Shown here: one piece after another, positions 1-5,476 of the stretch
Numbering within the stretch: the first letter of the stretch is position 1
Layout: every line of letters begins with the position of its first letter
Assembly: GCF_000331775.1 (NCBI RefSeq)
Contig: NZ_CAPJ01000136.1
Location: forward strand, 1 to 5,858
Direction: 5' to 3'
Source: Xanthomonas translucens pv. translucens DSM 18974
Lineage (GTDB): Bacteria > Pseudomonadota > Gammaproteobacteria > Xanthomonadales > Xanthomonadaceae
DNA length: 5,858 bases
Notes under the pieces: generated by a model
Told to the model about the DNA's origin: nothing
The model's input: the letters and a program-made list of their open reading frames with translations, nothing else
Database searches by the model: none
Made by a program: the position numbers and the translations under genes

Positions 1-1781
1 TCGGCGGCGGCATCGGGCACCAGCGCCGGGTCCGGCTCCACCGGCACCGGCGGCGGCGCATGCCCGCTCTTGCCGGCGGCCTGCGCCGCCAGCCACGCCT
101 GGATGTCGTCCGGCGGCACGTCCATCAGCCGCAGCGCGCCTTCCATCACGTTGTGGAACACCGGCGCCGAGACCAGGCCGCCGTAGTACTTGGCGCCCTG
201 TGGATCGTTGATCACGATGACCGTGGCGAAGCGCGGATTGCTGGCCGGCACCAGGCCGGCGAACAGCGCGTTGTAGTGGCCGCGGATATAGCCGCCGGGA
301 CCGTTCAGGCGCGCAGTACCGGTCTTGCCAGCGACGTGGTAGCCGAGGATCGCCGCGCCCTTGGCGCCGCCCTGGGTCACCACGGTTTCCATCATCGTCA
401 CCACTTCCTTGGCGATCGCCGGGCTCAGCACGTCCTTGGTTTCTTCGTGCTGCCCCTTGATGAAGGTCGGCGTCACCAGCTTGCCGCCGTTGCCGAGCGC
501 GCAGTAGGCGCGCGCGATCTGCAGCGGCGTCACCGACAGGCCGTAGCCGTAGGACATGGTGGTCTTGGACGACCCGCTCCAGCGTCCCGGCGGCGGCAGC
601 ACGCCGGCCGATTCGCCGGGGAAGCCGCTGTGCGGGGCGCTGCCGTAGCCGTAGCTGTGGATCTGGTCGTAGAAGGTCTGGTCCGGCAGCTTGGCGCCGA
701 TCTTGGCCGCGCCGATGTTGGAACTGCGGGTGATCACCCCGGTCACGGTCAGCACGCCGTTGTTGCGCGGCACGTCCTTGATGGTGAAGCGACCGACCGC
801 CATGTAGCCCGGGTTGGTGTCGATCAGCGTGTCCTTGGTCACCACCCCGGCCTTCAGCGCGGTGGAGATGGTCAGCGGCTTCATCGTCGAACCCGGCTCG
901 ACCAGGTCGGTGACCGCGCGGTTGCGGCGCGCATCGGAATTGACCCCGGTGACCGAGTTCGGGTTGTAGGTCGGCAGGTTGACCATGGCCATGATCTCGC
1001 CGGTGGCCACGTCCATCACCACGATCGAACCGCCGGCAGCGTTGTTCTGCGCCAACGCGTTGCGCAATTCCTTGTAGGCCAGGAACTGGATGCGGCGATC
1101 GATGCTGAGGGTCAGGTCCTTGCCCGGCTCGGCCGGCTTGACCAGGTCGATGCTCTCCACGATCGCGCCCTTGCGGTCGCGGATCACGCGCTTGGAGCCG
1201 GGCTTGCCGCGCAGCCATTCGTCGTACGCAAGCTCCAGCCCTTCCTGGCCGCGGTCGTCGATGTTGGTGAAGCCGAGCACGTGCGCCATCGCTTCGCCCT
1301 GCGGGTAGAAGCGGCGGAACTCGCGCTGCGAGAACACGCCCGGGATGCCCAGCGCGACCACCGCATGCGCCTTGTCCGGATTGATCCGGCGCTTGAGGTA
1401 CATGAACTCCTTGTCCGACTTCTGCGACAGCTTGGCGGTCAGCTCGTCGCTGGGCAGTTCCAGCGCCTGCGCCAGTTGCGGAATGCGGTCGGGATTGCGC
1501 AGCAGCTCCTGCGGATTGACCCAGATCGACTCCACCGGCGTGGACACCGCCAGCGGCTCGCCGTTGCGGTCGGTGATCATGCCGCGCGAGGTGGCGATCG
1601 GCAGCTCGCGCAGGTAGCGCGCCTCGCCCTGGCGCTGGTAGAAATCGCTGTTGATGATCTGCACGTAGGCGGCGCGGCCGATCAGGGTGACCGAGCACAG
1701 GCTCAGCGCCGCACCCACCAGCACCAGCCGGCCACGGAGATTGAAGTTGCTGCGCGGGCGATTGCGGCCGGCCTTGCTCAT
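1..1781 (-). CDS. ftsI: FtsI / PBP3, division peptidoglycan transpeptidase (C-terminus off the window)
   Basis: Class B penicillin-binding protein that cross-links septal peptidoglycan in the periplasm as part of the divisome, with FtsW and FtsQLB. 593 residues are visible and the reading frame runs off the left edge. A short basic cytoplasmic N-terminus is followed by one membrane segment at about residues 18-35. The dimerisation-domain motif RGMITDRNG lies at 66-74. The transpeptidase motifs are all intact: STMK with the catalytic serine at 298, SSN at 353-355 and KTGT at 486-489, at spacings close to those of E. coli PBP3 (S307, SSN 359-361, KTGT 494). After the catalytic domain comes a proline-rich tail (from about residue 572, GHAPPPVPVEP), longer than in E. 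coli, whose PBP3 has 588 residues in all. The ATG at 1781 overlaps the ftsL stop in ATGA, which fixes the start. Family assignment is firm; the C-terminal end is unseen. Confidence 0.96.
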   Translation of the reverse strand, partial: MSKAGRNRPRSNFNLRGRLVLVGAALSLCSVTLIGRAAYVQIINSDFYQRQGEARYLRELPIATSRGMITDRNGEPLAVSTPVESIWVNPQELLRNPDRIPQLAQALELPSDELTAKLSQKSDKEFMYLKRRINPDKAHAVVALGIPGVFSQREFRRFYPQGEAMAHVLGFTNIDDRGQEGLELAYDEWLRGKPGSKRVIRDRKGAIVESIDLVKPAEPGKDLTLSIDRRIQFLAYKELRNALAQNNAAGGSIVVMDVATGEIMAMVNLPTYNPNSVTGVNSDARRNRAVTDLVEPGSTMKPLTISTALKAGVVTKDTLIDTNPGYMAVGRFTIKDVPRNNGVLTVTGVITRSSNIGAAKIGAKLPDQTFYDQIHSYGYGSAPHSGFPGESAGVLPPPGRWSGSSKTTMSYGYGLSVTPLQIARAYCALGNGGKLVTPTFIKGQHEETKDVLSPAIAKEVVTMMETVVTQGGAKGAAILGYHVAGKTGTARLNGPGGYIRGHYNALFAGLVPASNPRFATVIVINDPQGAKYYGGLVSAPVFHNVMEGALRLMDVPPDDIQAWLAAQAAGKSGHAPPPVPVEPDPALVPDAAA

Positions 1782-2041
1782 GGCCGCACCACCACGATGT
1801 CGCCGGTTTCCGGGAACTTCATGCCCAGCCGCTCGCGCGAGACCTGATCGACGCGATTGCTTTCCGCCCAGGTCGCCTGCTCCAGCTGCAGCCGGCCGAA
1901 TTCGATGTTCAACTCGTCGCGGTTGTGTTCCAGCCGCGACAGCTCGACGAACAGCTGACGATGGCGATGGCGCATGTACACCACCCCGATCGCCGAGGCG
2001 ATGGTGCAGGCGAGCAGGACGATTAGAAGGAGGCGGCTCAT
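1778..2041 (-). CDS. ftsL: FtsL, bitopic divisome protein
   Basis: Small inner-membrane protein that joins FtsQ and FtsB and helps activate FtsWI. The product has 87 residues. A hydrophobic segment at about 4-22 is the single membrane span. It is followed by a basic stretch (RHRHR, 24-28) and a predicted periplasmic coiled coil at about 29-65, rich in Leu, Glu and Arg, then a short conserved-looking tail ([17 protein letters not shown]). I chose the ATG at 2041 because AGGAG lies six bases upstream and because it overlaps the rsmH stop codon (ATGA, 2038-2041). An in-frame GTG at 2113 would add 24 residues translated from heptamer repeats and is unlikely. The stop overlaps the ftsI ATG. FtsL is poorly conserved in sequence, so the call rests on size, topology and position between rsmH and ftsI. 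Confidence 0.93.
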   Translation of the reverse strand: MSRLLLIVLLACTIASAIGVVYMRHRHRQLFVELSRLEHNRDELNIEFGRLQLEQATWAESNRVDQVSRERLGMKFPETGDIVVVRP

Positions 2042-3183
2042 GGCGCGCTCCTGTGGAGCTGCGCCGGGACTGGGGACTGGGGACTTGGGACTCGGAAAAA
2101 GCCCGACCCGCACACCGGCCGATCACTGCTGCTGTTGCTTCTATCGGGCCCCGAGTCTCTGGTCCCGAGTCCCGAGCTCTTGTCGAGTCCCGAGTCACGA
2201 GTCACGAGTCCCGCCAGTTTCTCAGCCACCCGCAACACCGCACTACGCGCCCGCGGATTACCGGCAAGTTCGTCGGCATCGGCCTTGATCGCGCCGCCGT
2301 GCAGGTGCAGGGTCGGCACGAACGGCTGCGCTTCGGGCAGGCGGCGGTTGCTCGGCGGGGCCTTGGCGTGGCGGTTCATGAACTGCTTGACGATGCGGTC
2401 TTCCAGCGAGTGGAAGCTGATCACCGCCAGGCGGCCGCCCGGCTTGAGCCTGGCCAGGGCTGCGTCGAGCCCGGCTTCGAGGTCGGCCAGTTCGCGGTTG
2501 ATGTGGATGCGGATCGCCTGGAAGCTGCGCGTGGCCGGATGGGTCTTGCTGTCGCCGCGCGGCATCACGCTGGCGATCAGTTCGGCCAGCTGCGCGGTGC
2601 GGGTCAGCGGCTGCTCGGCGCGGCGCGCCACGATCGCGCGGGCGATGCGCCGGCTCTGGCGTTCGTCGCCATAGGTCCACAGCACGTCGGCGATGGCGCG
2701 CTCGTCGGCGCGCGCCAGCCACTGCGCGGCGCTCTCGCCGGCGTCCGGGTCCATGCGCATGTCCAGCGGGCCGTCCTTGCCGAACGAGAAACCGCGCTCG
2801 GCCACGTCCAGCTGCGGCGAGGACACGCCCAGGTCGAACAGCACCCCGTCCAGCTCGGCGGCGGCGTCCCATTGCCCCAATTCGGCGAAGCTGCCGCGGC
2901 GGATGCGCACGCGCGCGTCGTCACCGAACGCAAGTTCGGCTACGGCGATCGCCTCGGGATCCTTGTCCATCAACAGCAGCCGGCCTCCTGGGCCGAGTTT
3001 GTGAAGCACCCCGCGCGCGTGTCCGCCACGCCCGAACGTGCCATCCAGATAGATTCCGTCTTCGATCACCTGCAGCCCGTCCATGACCTGCGCGAACAGC
3101 ACCGGCACATGCGCCGCCGGCGGTTGCGACACCGGAAGGTGACCGGCCTGCGCCTGTCCGCGCATCCGGACACCCCGGCTCAC
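2038..3183 (-). CDS. rsmH: RsmH (MraW), 16S rRNA m4C1402 N4-methyltransferase with a repeat-encoded tail
   Basis: SAM-dependent methyltransferase that methylates N4 of C1402 in the decoding centre of 16S rRNA. The product has 381 residues, against 313 in E. coli. Visible family motifs are HVPVL at 25-29, the SAM-binding DGTFGRGGH at 47-55, [10 protein letters not shown] with GFSF in the middle, SFHSLEDR at 256-263 and the C-terminal NPRARS at 309-314. The family's usual end corresponds to about residue 324 (AEKLA). Residues 325-381 are translated from the heptamer arrays at 2066-2212 and have the low-complexity look of repeat translation ([13 protein letters not shown]). The start taken is GTG at 3183, which overlaps the mraZ stop as GTGA; ATG at 3165, six codons later, is a real alternative since neither has a strong ribosome binding site. 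The stop overlaps the ftsL ATG. The enzyme core looks intact. Confidence 0.95.
   Translation of the reverse strand: MSRGVRMRGQAQAGHLPVSQPPAAHVPVLFAQVMDGLQVIEDGIYLDGTFGRGGHARGVLHKLGPGGRLLLMDKDPEAIAVAELAFGDDARVRIRRGSFAELGQWDAAAELDGVLFDLGVSSPQLDVAERGFSFGKDGPLDMRMDPDAGESAAQWLARADERAIADVLWTYGDERQSRRIARAIVARRAEQPLTRTAQLAELIASVMPRGDSKTHPATRSFQAIRIHINRELADLEAGLDAALARLKPGGRLAVISFHSLEDRIVKQFMNRHAKAPPSNRRLPEAQPFVPTLHLHGGAIKADADELAGNPRARSAVLRVAEKLAGLVTRDSGLDKSSGLGTRDSGPDRSNSSSDRPVCGSGFFRVPSPQSPVPAQLHRSAP
2048..2052 (-). promoter_or_regulatory. Ribosome binding site of ftsL
   Basis: On the minus strand AGGAG stands six bases before the ATG at 2041. It lies inside the rsmH tail codons. It decides the ftsL start against the upstream in-frame GTG at 2113 and would allow FtsL synthesis even if ribosomes left rsmH early. 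Confidence 0.75.
2066..2212. repeat. Inverted pair of GAGTCCC-type heptamer repeat arrays
   Basis: Left array, 2066-2093: four abutting heptamers GGGACTG, GGGACTG, GGGACTT, GGGACTC on the plus strand. Right array, 2153-2212, in the opposite sense: GAGTCTC, TGGTCCC, GAGTCCC, an 11-base spacer (2174-2184), then GAGTCCC, GAGTCAC, GAGTCAC, GAGTCCC. The two arrays face each other across 59 bases. Nested complementary arms, GACTCGG 2089-2095 with CCGAGTC 2151-2157 and GCCCGA 2101-2106 with TCGGGC 2144-2149, could form a hairpin in DNA or in the rsmH-ftsL mRNA. Heptamer arrays of this type are, as I recall, common between genes in Xanthomonadaceae; here the element lies within the rsmH reading frame. 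Confidence 0.85.
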
Positions 3184-3626
3184 AACTTCAAATCGAGCAA
3201 TCCATCGCCCAGATCCTCATCAGACAATGTCTGCTGGATCAGTGCGCGATGAGCCTGCTCGCTCCATAGTTCGAACTTGTCGCCCATGCCCAACAGCACG
3301 GCGCGCTTTTCGATGCCCACCGCAGCGCGGTGGCTCGGCGGGATGGTGATGCGGCTGTTGGCGTCCAGCTCCAGCGCGGCCGAGGAACCCACCAGCTTCT
3401 GCTGCAGGACCCGCACCACGCGCTGGGTGTTGGGCTTGGCCATGACGTCGTCACGGACCCGCTCCCATTCCTTTTCCGCGTACAGCCACAGGCACCCGGC
3501 TTCGAACGGGTTGTAGGTCAGCACCAGCCGATTGCCGCTCGCACGCACGACGAGGTCGCGGTACGCGGTGGGAACCGCCATACGCCCCTTGTCGTCCACT
3601 GTGATTGCGGTCTCGCCCTGAAACAC
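3180..3626 (-). CDS. mraZ: MraZ, dcw operon DNA-binding regulator
   Basis: First gene of the dcw operon. MraZ is an AbrB-fold ring-forming DNA-binding protein that in E. coli represses its own operon. The product has 148 residues, close to the 152 of E. coli. The two half-domains each carry the family DxxxR motif: DDKGR at 11-15 and DANSR at 88-92, followed by MAVP and ITIP strands. The start is GTG at 3626, giving [15 protein letters not shown], the expected family N-terminus; a weak AAAGG (3637-3641) or AGG (3631-3633) lies upstream. The stop TGA overlaps the GTG of rsmH. A promoter and a 10-bp-period box array sit 41 bases or more upstream, which fits autoregulation. Confidence 0.96.
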   Translation of the reverse strand: MFQGETAITVDDKGRMAVPTAYRDLVVRASGNRLVLTYNPFEAGCLWLYAEKEWERVRDDVMAKPNTQRVVRVLQQKLVGSSAALELDANSRITIPPSHRAAVGIEKRAVLLGMGDKFELWSEQAHRALIQQTLSDEDLGDGLLDLKL

Positions 3627-3666
3627 GACGCCTACACCTTTTCAAATCCGCCTGGACGGTCATTGA

Positions 3667-3711
3667 ACCACGAAAAACCACAAAAAACCCGGTTTCCCCT
3701 CGAGTACCCAC
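3667..3711 (-). promoter_or_regulatory. Probable MraZ operator: five boxes at exact 10-bp spacing
   Basis: Read on the minus strand towards mraZ, G-rich pentamers begin at 3711 (GTGGG), 3701 (GAGGG), 3691 (CGGGT), 3681 (GTGGT) and 3671 (GTGGT), each exactly 10 bases apart. Known E. coli MraZ sites are TGGGN direct repeats separated by five bases, which is the same period. Only the first box matches TGGGN exactly; the others are degenerate. The array starts inside the predicted -10 element and covers the likely transcription start, as expected for a repressor site. The number of boxes actually bound is unknown. Confidence 0.72.
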
Positions 3712-3737
3712 CTTAGCAGCGCCCGAAAGGTTGTCAA
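3710..3737 (-). promoter_or_regulatory. Predicted sigma70 promoter of the mraZ operon
   Basis: On the minus strand a perfect -35 TTGACA (3732-3737) is followed by a 16-base spacer and TAAGGT (3710-3715), which keeps the first, second and last bases of TATAAT. Transcription would start near 3703, giving a leader of about 77 bases before the mraZ GTG. The -35 lies within the inverted repeat TTGTCAACAA (3731-3740), and the -10 overlaps the first MraZ-like box. Confidence 0.65.
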
Positions 3738-3807
3738 CAACTTTGCGAGCGATAAATCGCCAGCCACATCAATGGCTTGCGCCATTCTTTAGAGACTTGT
3801 TCAAAGC

Positions 3808-3816
3808 TTATCCACA
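3808..3816 (+). promoter_or_regulatory. Consensus DnaA box
   Basis: TTATCCACA matches the DnaA-box consensus TTATNCACA at every position. It lies about 70 bases upstream of the mraZ -35 element. A second site on the other strand, TTGTGCACA at 3864-3872, differs from consensus by one base. A single 9-mer can occur by chance, though in high-GC DNA this AT-rich word is less expected. There are no repeated AT-rich 13-mers or box cluster, so this is not an origin; a role in linking dcw or rnpB expression to DnaA is inference. Confidence 0.5.
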
Positions 3817-3953
3817 AGTTGCTGTTTCATCTCATATTTTGAGATTGAGCGGAAATTCAGCCCTGTGCACAAGGCGTTAAGACAGCGGCCAGCTGCCAGG
3901 CCCGCTCCGGACCGCCTCGCATGCCACTGCGCAAAGCCGCACAATCCCGGCCC

Positions 3954-4196
3954 ATGTGCCTGGCCGCCCTCGCCCTCCACTCGCACCCGTGCTGGCGCCT
4001 GCTGCTGGTCGGCAACCGCGACGAATTCCATGCCCGCCCGACTGCGCCGCTGCAGCGCTGGGCGGCGCCGGCACAGCGGGCGCTGGCCGGGCGCGATCTG
4101 CGTTCCGGCGGCAGTTGGGTGGGCCTGGACGATGCCGGCCGCTGCAGCGTGGTCACCAACGTGCGCGGCGCGGTGGCGCCGCACATGCGACAATAG
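3954..4196 (+). pseudogene. NRDE/TANGO2-family gene, 5' fragment cut off at rnpB
   Basis: The 80-residue product begins MCLAALAL and carries the family's name motif NRDE at 21-24, followed by F-x-x-RPT (25-30), a Trp at 36 and GGSWVGLDDAGRCSVVTN up to about residue 70. This is the conserved first third of NRDE-family proteins (eukaryotic relative TANGO2, linked to haem handling), which are usually about 250 residues long. Homology fades at about residue 76 (VAP), and the last residues HMRQ and the TAG stop are made by the rnpB promoter. The remaining two thirds are not seen elsewhere in the window. The MCL start is the family start; an upstream in-frame ATG at 3921 would add 11 residues. No clear ribosome binding site precedes either. 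Most likely a gene remnant; a short translated product cannot be excluded. Confidence 0.78.
4186..4194 (+). promoter_or_regulatory. Predicted extended -10 promoter of rnpB
   Basis: TG at 4186-4187, one base, then GACAAT (4189-4194) forms an extended -10 element six bases before the predicted RNA 5' end at 4201. No recognisable -35 lies 16-18 bases upstream, which an extended -10 can tolerate. The element sits inside the last codons of the NRDE fragment and supplies its stop codon. Confidence 0.55.
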
Positions 4197-4200
4197 GTAC

Positions 4201-4568
4201 GGCGGAGTCGGCCAGACAGTCGCGTCATCCCGGTGCATTTCGGTGCAGCGGGGTGCCGAGGAAAGTCCGGGCTCCATAGGGCAAGGTGCCAGGTAACGCC
4301 TGGGCGGCGCGAGCCGACGGAAAGTGCAACAGAAAGATACCGCCTAAGTCTGCGCAAGCAGACCGGTAAGGGTGAAATGGTGCGGTAAGAGCGCACCGCG
4401 AGTCCGGTAACGGACCGGTACGGCAAACCCCACCTGGAGCAAGACCAAATAGGGACCTCATGGCGCTGCCCGCGTCGGGTCCGGGTAGGTTGCTGGAGCG
4501 CCGCGGTGACGCGGCGCCTAGAAGAATGACTGTCCACGACAGAACCCGGCTTATCGGCCGGCTCCGCC
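4201..4568 (+). ncRNA. rnpB: RNase P RNA (type A), catalytic subunit
   Basis: Ribozyme that, with the protein RnpA, removes 5' leaders from tRNA precursors. The 368-base length compares with 377 in E. coli. The ends are set by helix P1: 4201-4213 pairs with 4556-4568 over 13 bp with one G-U pair. Conserved regions align directly with E. coli M1 RNA: CCAGACAGTCGC near the 5' end, GAGGAAAGTCCGGGCTCC (4258-4275) and ACAGAACCCGGCTTA (4539-4553), which form the P4 core; the GTGCCAGGTAACGCCTGG and GGTGCGGTAAGAGCGCACC hairpins; and the L15 GGU (4484-4486, matching E. coli G292-U294) that pairs with the tRNA 3' CCA. All expected core elements are present, so the gene looks functional. No intrinsic terminator with a U-tract follows within the next 130 bases. 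It is divergent from the dcw operon. Confidence 0.97.
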
Positions 4569-4681
4569 ACTTTCTCAAAAATCTCCAGACGCCCGGCAGA
4601 CTCCCGGGTTCGGAGGCGTTGGGCCTGGCTGTGACGAAGCCGACACACGCGCCCGGGACGGCCCCACCCCGATTGCGCCGA

Positions 4682-4694
4682 TGCAATGGTTGCA
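4682..4694. promoter_or_regulatory. Perfect 13-bp inverted repeat upstream of the DUF4160/DUF2442 pair
   Basis: TGCAA and TTGCA flank a 3-base centre TGG and end 12 bases before the GTG start of the DUF4160 gene. The position is where an autoregulating DNA-binding partner would bind, and the downstream protein has a helix-turn-helix. A promoter is not clear: TTGCGC (4673-4678) with TATTTG (4696-4701) at 17 bases is weak. Operator function is inference. Confidence 0.45.
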
Positions 4695-4706
4695 CTATTT
4701 GGGACC

Positions 4707-4936
4707 GTGCCGACCATCGTCCGTTTCGCCAGCAGCGACGTCACGCTGTACGCAGCCGACCACTTTCCACTCCATTCCACGTCCGCACCAAGGATGGTCG
4801 AGAAGCCTTGACCGTCATCGAAACCCTTGCGGTTCTCTCCGGCCACCTGAGCCGGCGCGAGCTGAGTGCGGCACTGGAATGGGCCGCCGCGAACAAGGCC
4901 GCCTGCGTCACCCGATGGCAGGAGTTGAATCCATGA
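4707..4936 (+). pseudogene. DUF4160-family gene broken by a one-base frameshift
   Basis: The frame from GTG 4707 gives VPTIVRFASSDVTLYAADHFPLH, the typical DUF4160 start (MPTI...DHxPPHFHV), then loses the family at about 4774. The next frame resumes at 4775 with FHVRTKDGREALTVIETLAVLSGHLSRRELSAALEWAAANKAACVTRWQELNP and ends at 4936. Adding one base between 4774 and 4775 would restore a continuous 76-residue protein of normal family length with the core PxHFHV motif, so the likely event is a 1-bp deletion. The site lies between two copies of TTCCAC (4765-4770, 4775-4780). As written, the first frame stops soon after. The function of DUF4160 is unknown; these small proteins are often encoded beside DUF2442 proteins and are suspected toxin-antitoxin components. 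A sequencing error could also explain the break. Confidence 0.8.
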
Positions 4937-5397
4937 ACCAGCCTCAATTCGTCATTACCCAGGTGAAGGCCATCGCAACCGGCGAACTTGCGTTGACCTT
5001 CGCCGACGGCTTCGCCTGCATGGTCGATGTAAGCGAAGTCCTGGCCTCACCCCCTTCCCTGAAGCAGGCGCGGATGCCGCATGTGTTCTGCAAGGTCTCG
5101 CTCGACGAATGGAAACGCGGCGTCATCTTCGGCGGCAACGATGACCTGGCACTCGCCAGCGACAACCTACGGGCCCTCGCCATCGAGCAGGCCGGCGACT
5201 ACTCGCACCAGCAGGTCCTCGCCTGGATGCATCGCCACGACCTGACGCTGGATTCGGCCGCTGCGGTATTGGGCGTGAGCCGGCGCATGCTGGCCTATTA
5301 CCGCAGCGGCGAGAAGCCCATCCCCAGGAGCATCGGGTTGGCGATGCTGGGATGGGAAGCCGAACAAGCAGGGTTCCGCTGCCCGGCAGTGGCCTGA
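4933..5397 (+). CDS. DUF2442-type protein with C-terminal helix-turn-helix
   Basis: The product has 154 residues. Residues about 5-85 (VITQVKAIATGELALTFADG, then PSLKQA and LALASDNLRALA) look like the small DUF2442 domain, with its 'V...L.V.F.DG' opening. Residues about 93-130 (QVLAWMHRHDLTLDSAAAVLGVSRRMLAYYRSGEKPIP) form a convincing helix-turn-helix of Cro/XRE character, so it probably binds DNA. The start ATG at 4933 has AGGAG (4920-4924) eight bases upstream and overlaps the stop of the broken DUF4160 gene as ATGA. An open frame continues upstream to 4681, but that part is only the off-frame reading of DUF4160. By context it would be the antitoxin or regulator of the pair and might bind the inverted repeat at 4682-4694. 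Its biochemical role is not established. Confidence 0.83.
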   Translation: MNQPQFVITQVKAIATGELALTFADGFACMVDVSEVLASPPSLKQARMPHVFCKVSLDEWKRGVIFGGNDDLALASDNLRALAIEQAGDYSHQQVLAWMHRHDLTLDSAAAVLGVSRRMLAYYRSGEKPIPRSIGLAMLGWEAEQAGFRCPAVA

Positions 5398-5476
5398 CAG
5401 CGCATGCGCCCGGAAACGGCAGATGCGCGATTACCCGCTGCAGGCCGGCCGGCATGCGCTCGGTGTTGCGGCCGTC

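Larger units (their letters stand above)
3627..3953. other. Divergent intergenic region between mraZ and the NRDE fragment
   Basis: This 327-bp stretch has no credible gene. Its middle part, about 3720-3860, is clearly richer in A and T than the flanking genes. From the mraZ side it holds the mraZ leader, the box array and promoter, the inverted repeat GCGATAAATCGC (3749-3760), a perfect DnaA-box match (3808-3816), arms ACTTGT/ACAAGT (3795-3800 and 3814-3819) around that box, the hairpin ATCTCA/TGAGAT (3829-3834 and 3840-3845), and a one-mismatch DnaA-like site (3864-3872, minus strand). I could not identify a convincing plus-strand promoter for the NRDE fragment. Confidence 0.6.

Noticed and set aside
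60..1847. 595-codon open frame on the plus strand
   Set aside because: It lies antisense to ftsI; its His/Arg/Ala/Val-rich composition is the usual product of reading a high-GC gene backwards, and it resembles no family.
2066..2212. CRISPR array
   Set aside because: The repeats are only 7 bases long, mostly abut without spacers and lie in two opposed arrays.
1687..3252. 521-codon open frame on the plus strand
   Set aside because: It lies antisense to ftsL and rsmH, both of which have clear family motifs on the other strand.
3720..3880. Replication origin
   Set aside because: There is one perfect and one near DnaA box and modest AT richness, without a box cluster, AT-rich repeats or neighbouring dnaA/dnaN; this is the dcw locus.
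4569..4640. Intrinsic terminator after rnpB (CCCGG/CCGGG arms near 4592-4615)
   Set aside because: The arms are short and no T-run follows; the only nearby T/A runs (TTTCTCAAAAA) come before the hairpin.
4569..4706. Duplicated rnpB 3' end marking an attachment site
   Set aside because: I found no second copy of the last bases of rnpB before rsmI, so there is no support for site-specific integration.
3857..4846. 329-codon open frame on the minus strand
   Set aside because: It runs backwards through rnpB, whose structure and conserved sequence are unmistakable, and has no family resemblance.
4681..4932. 84-codon N-terminal extension of the DUF2442 gene
   Set aside because: It is the off-frame reading of the DUF4160 gene; the ATG at 4933 has a well-placed AGGAG and the typical ATGA overlap.
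5398..5476. Bidirectional terminator or repeat between the DUF2442 gene and rsmI
   Set aside because: GCATGCGC occurs twice (5402-5409 and 5452-5459) and GCGCATGCGC is palindromic, but there is no T-run in either direction and such words are common in high-GC DNA.
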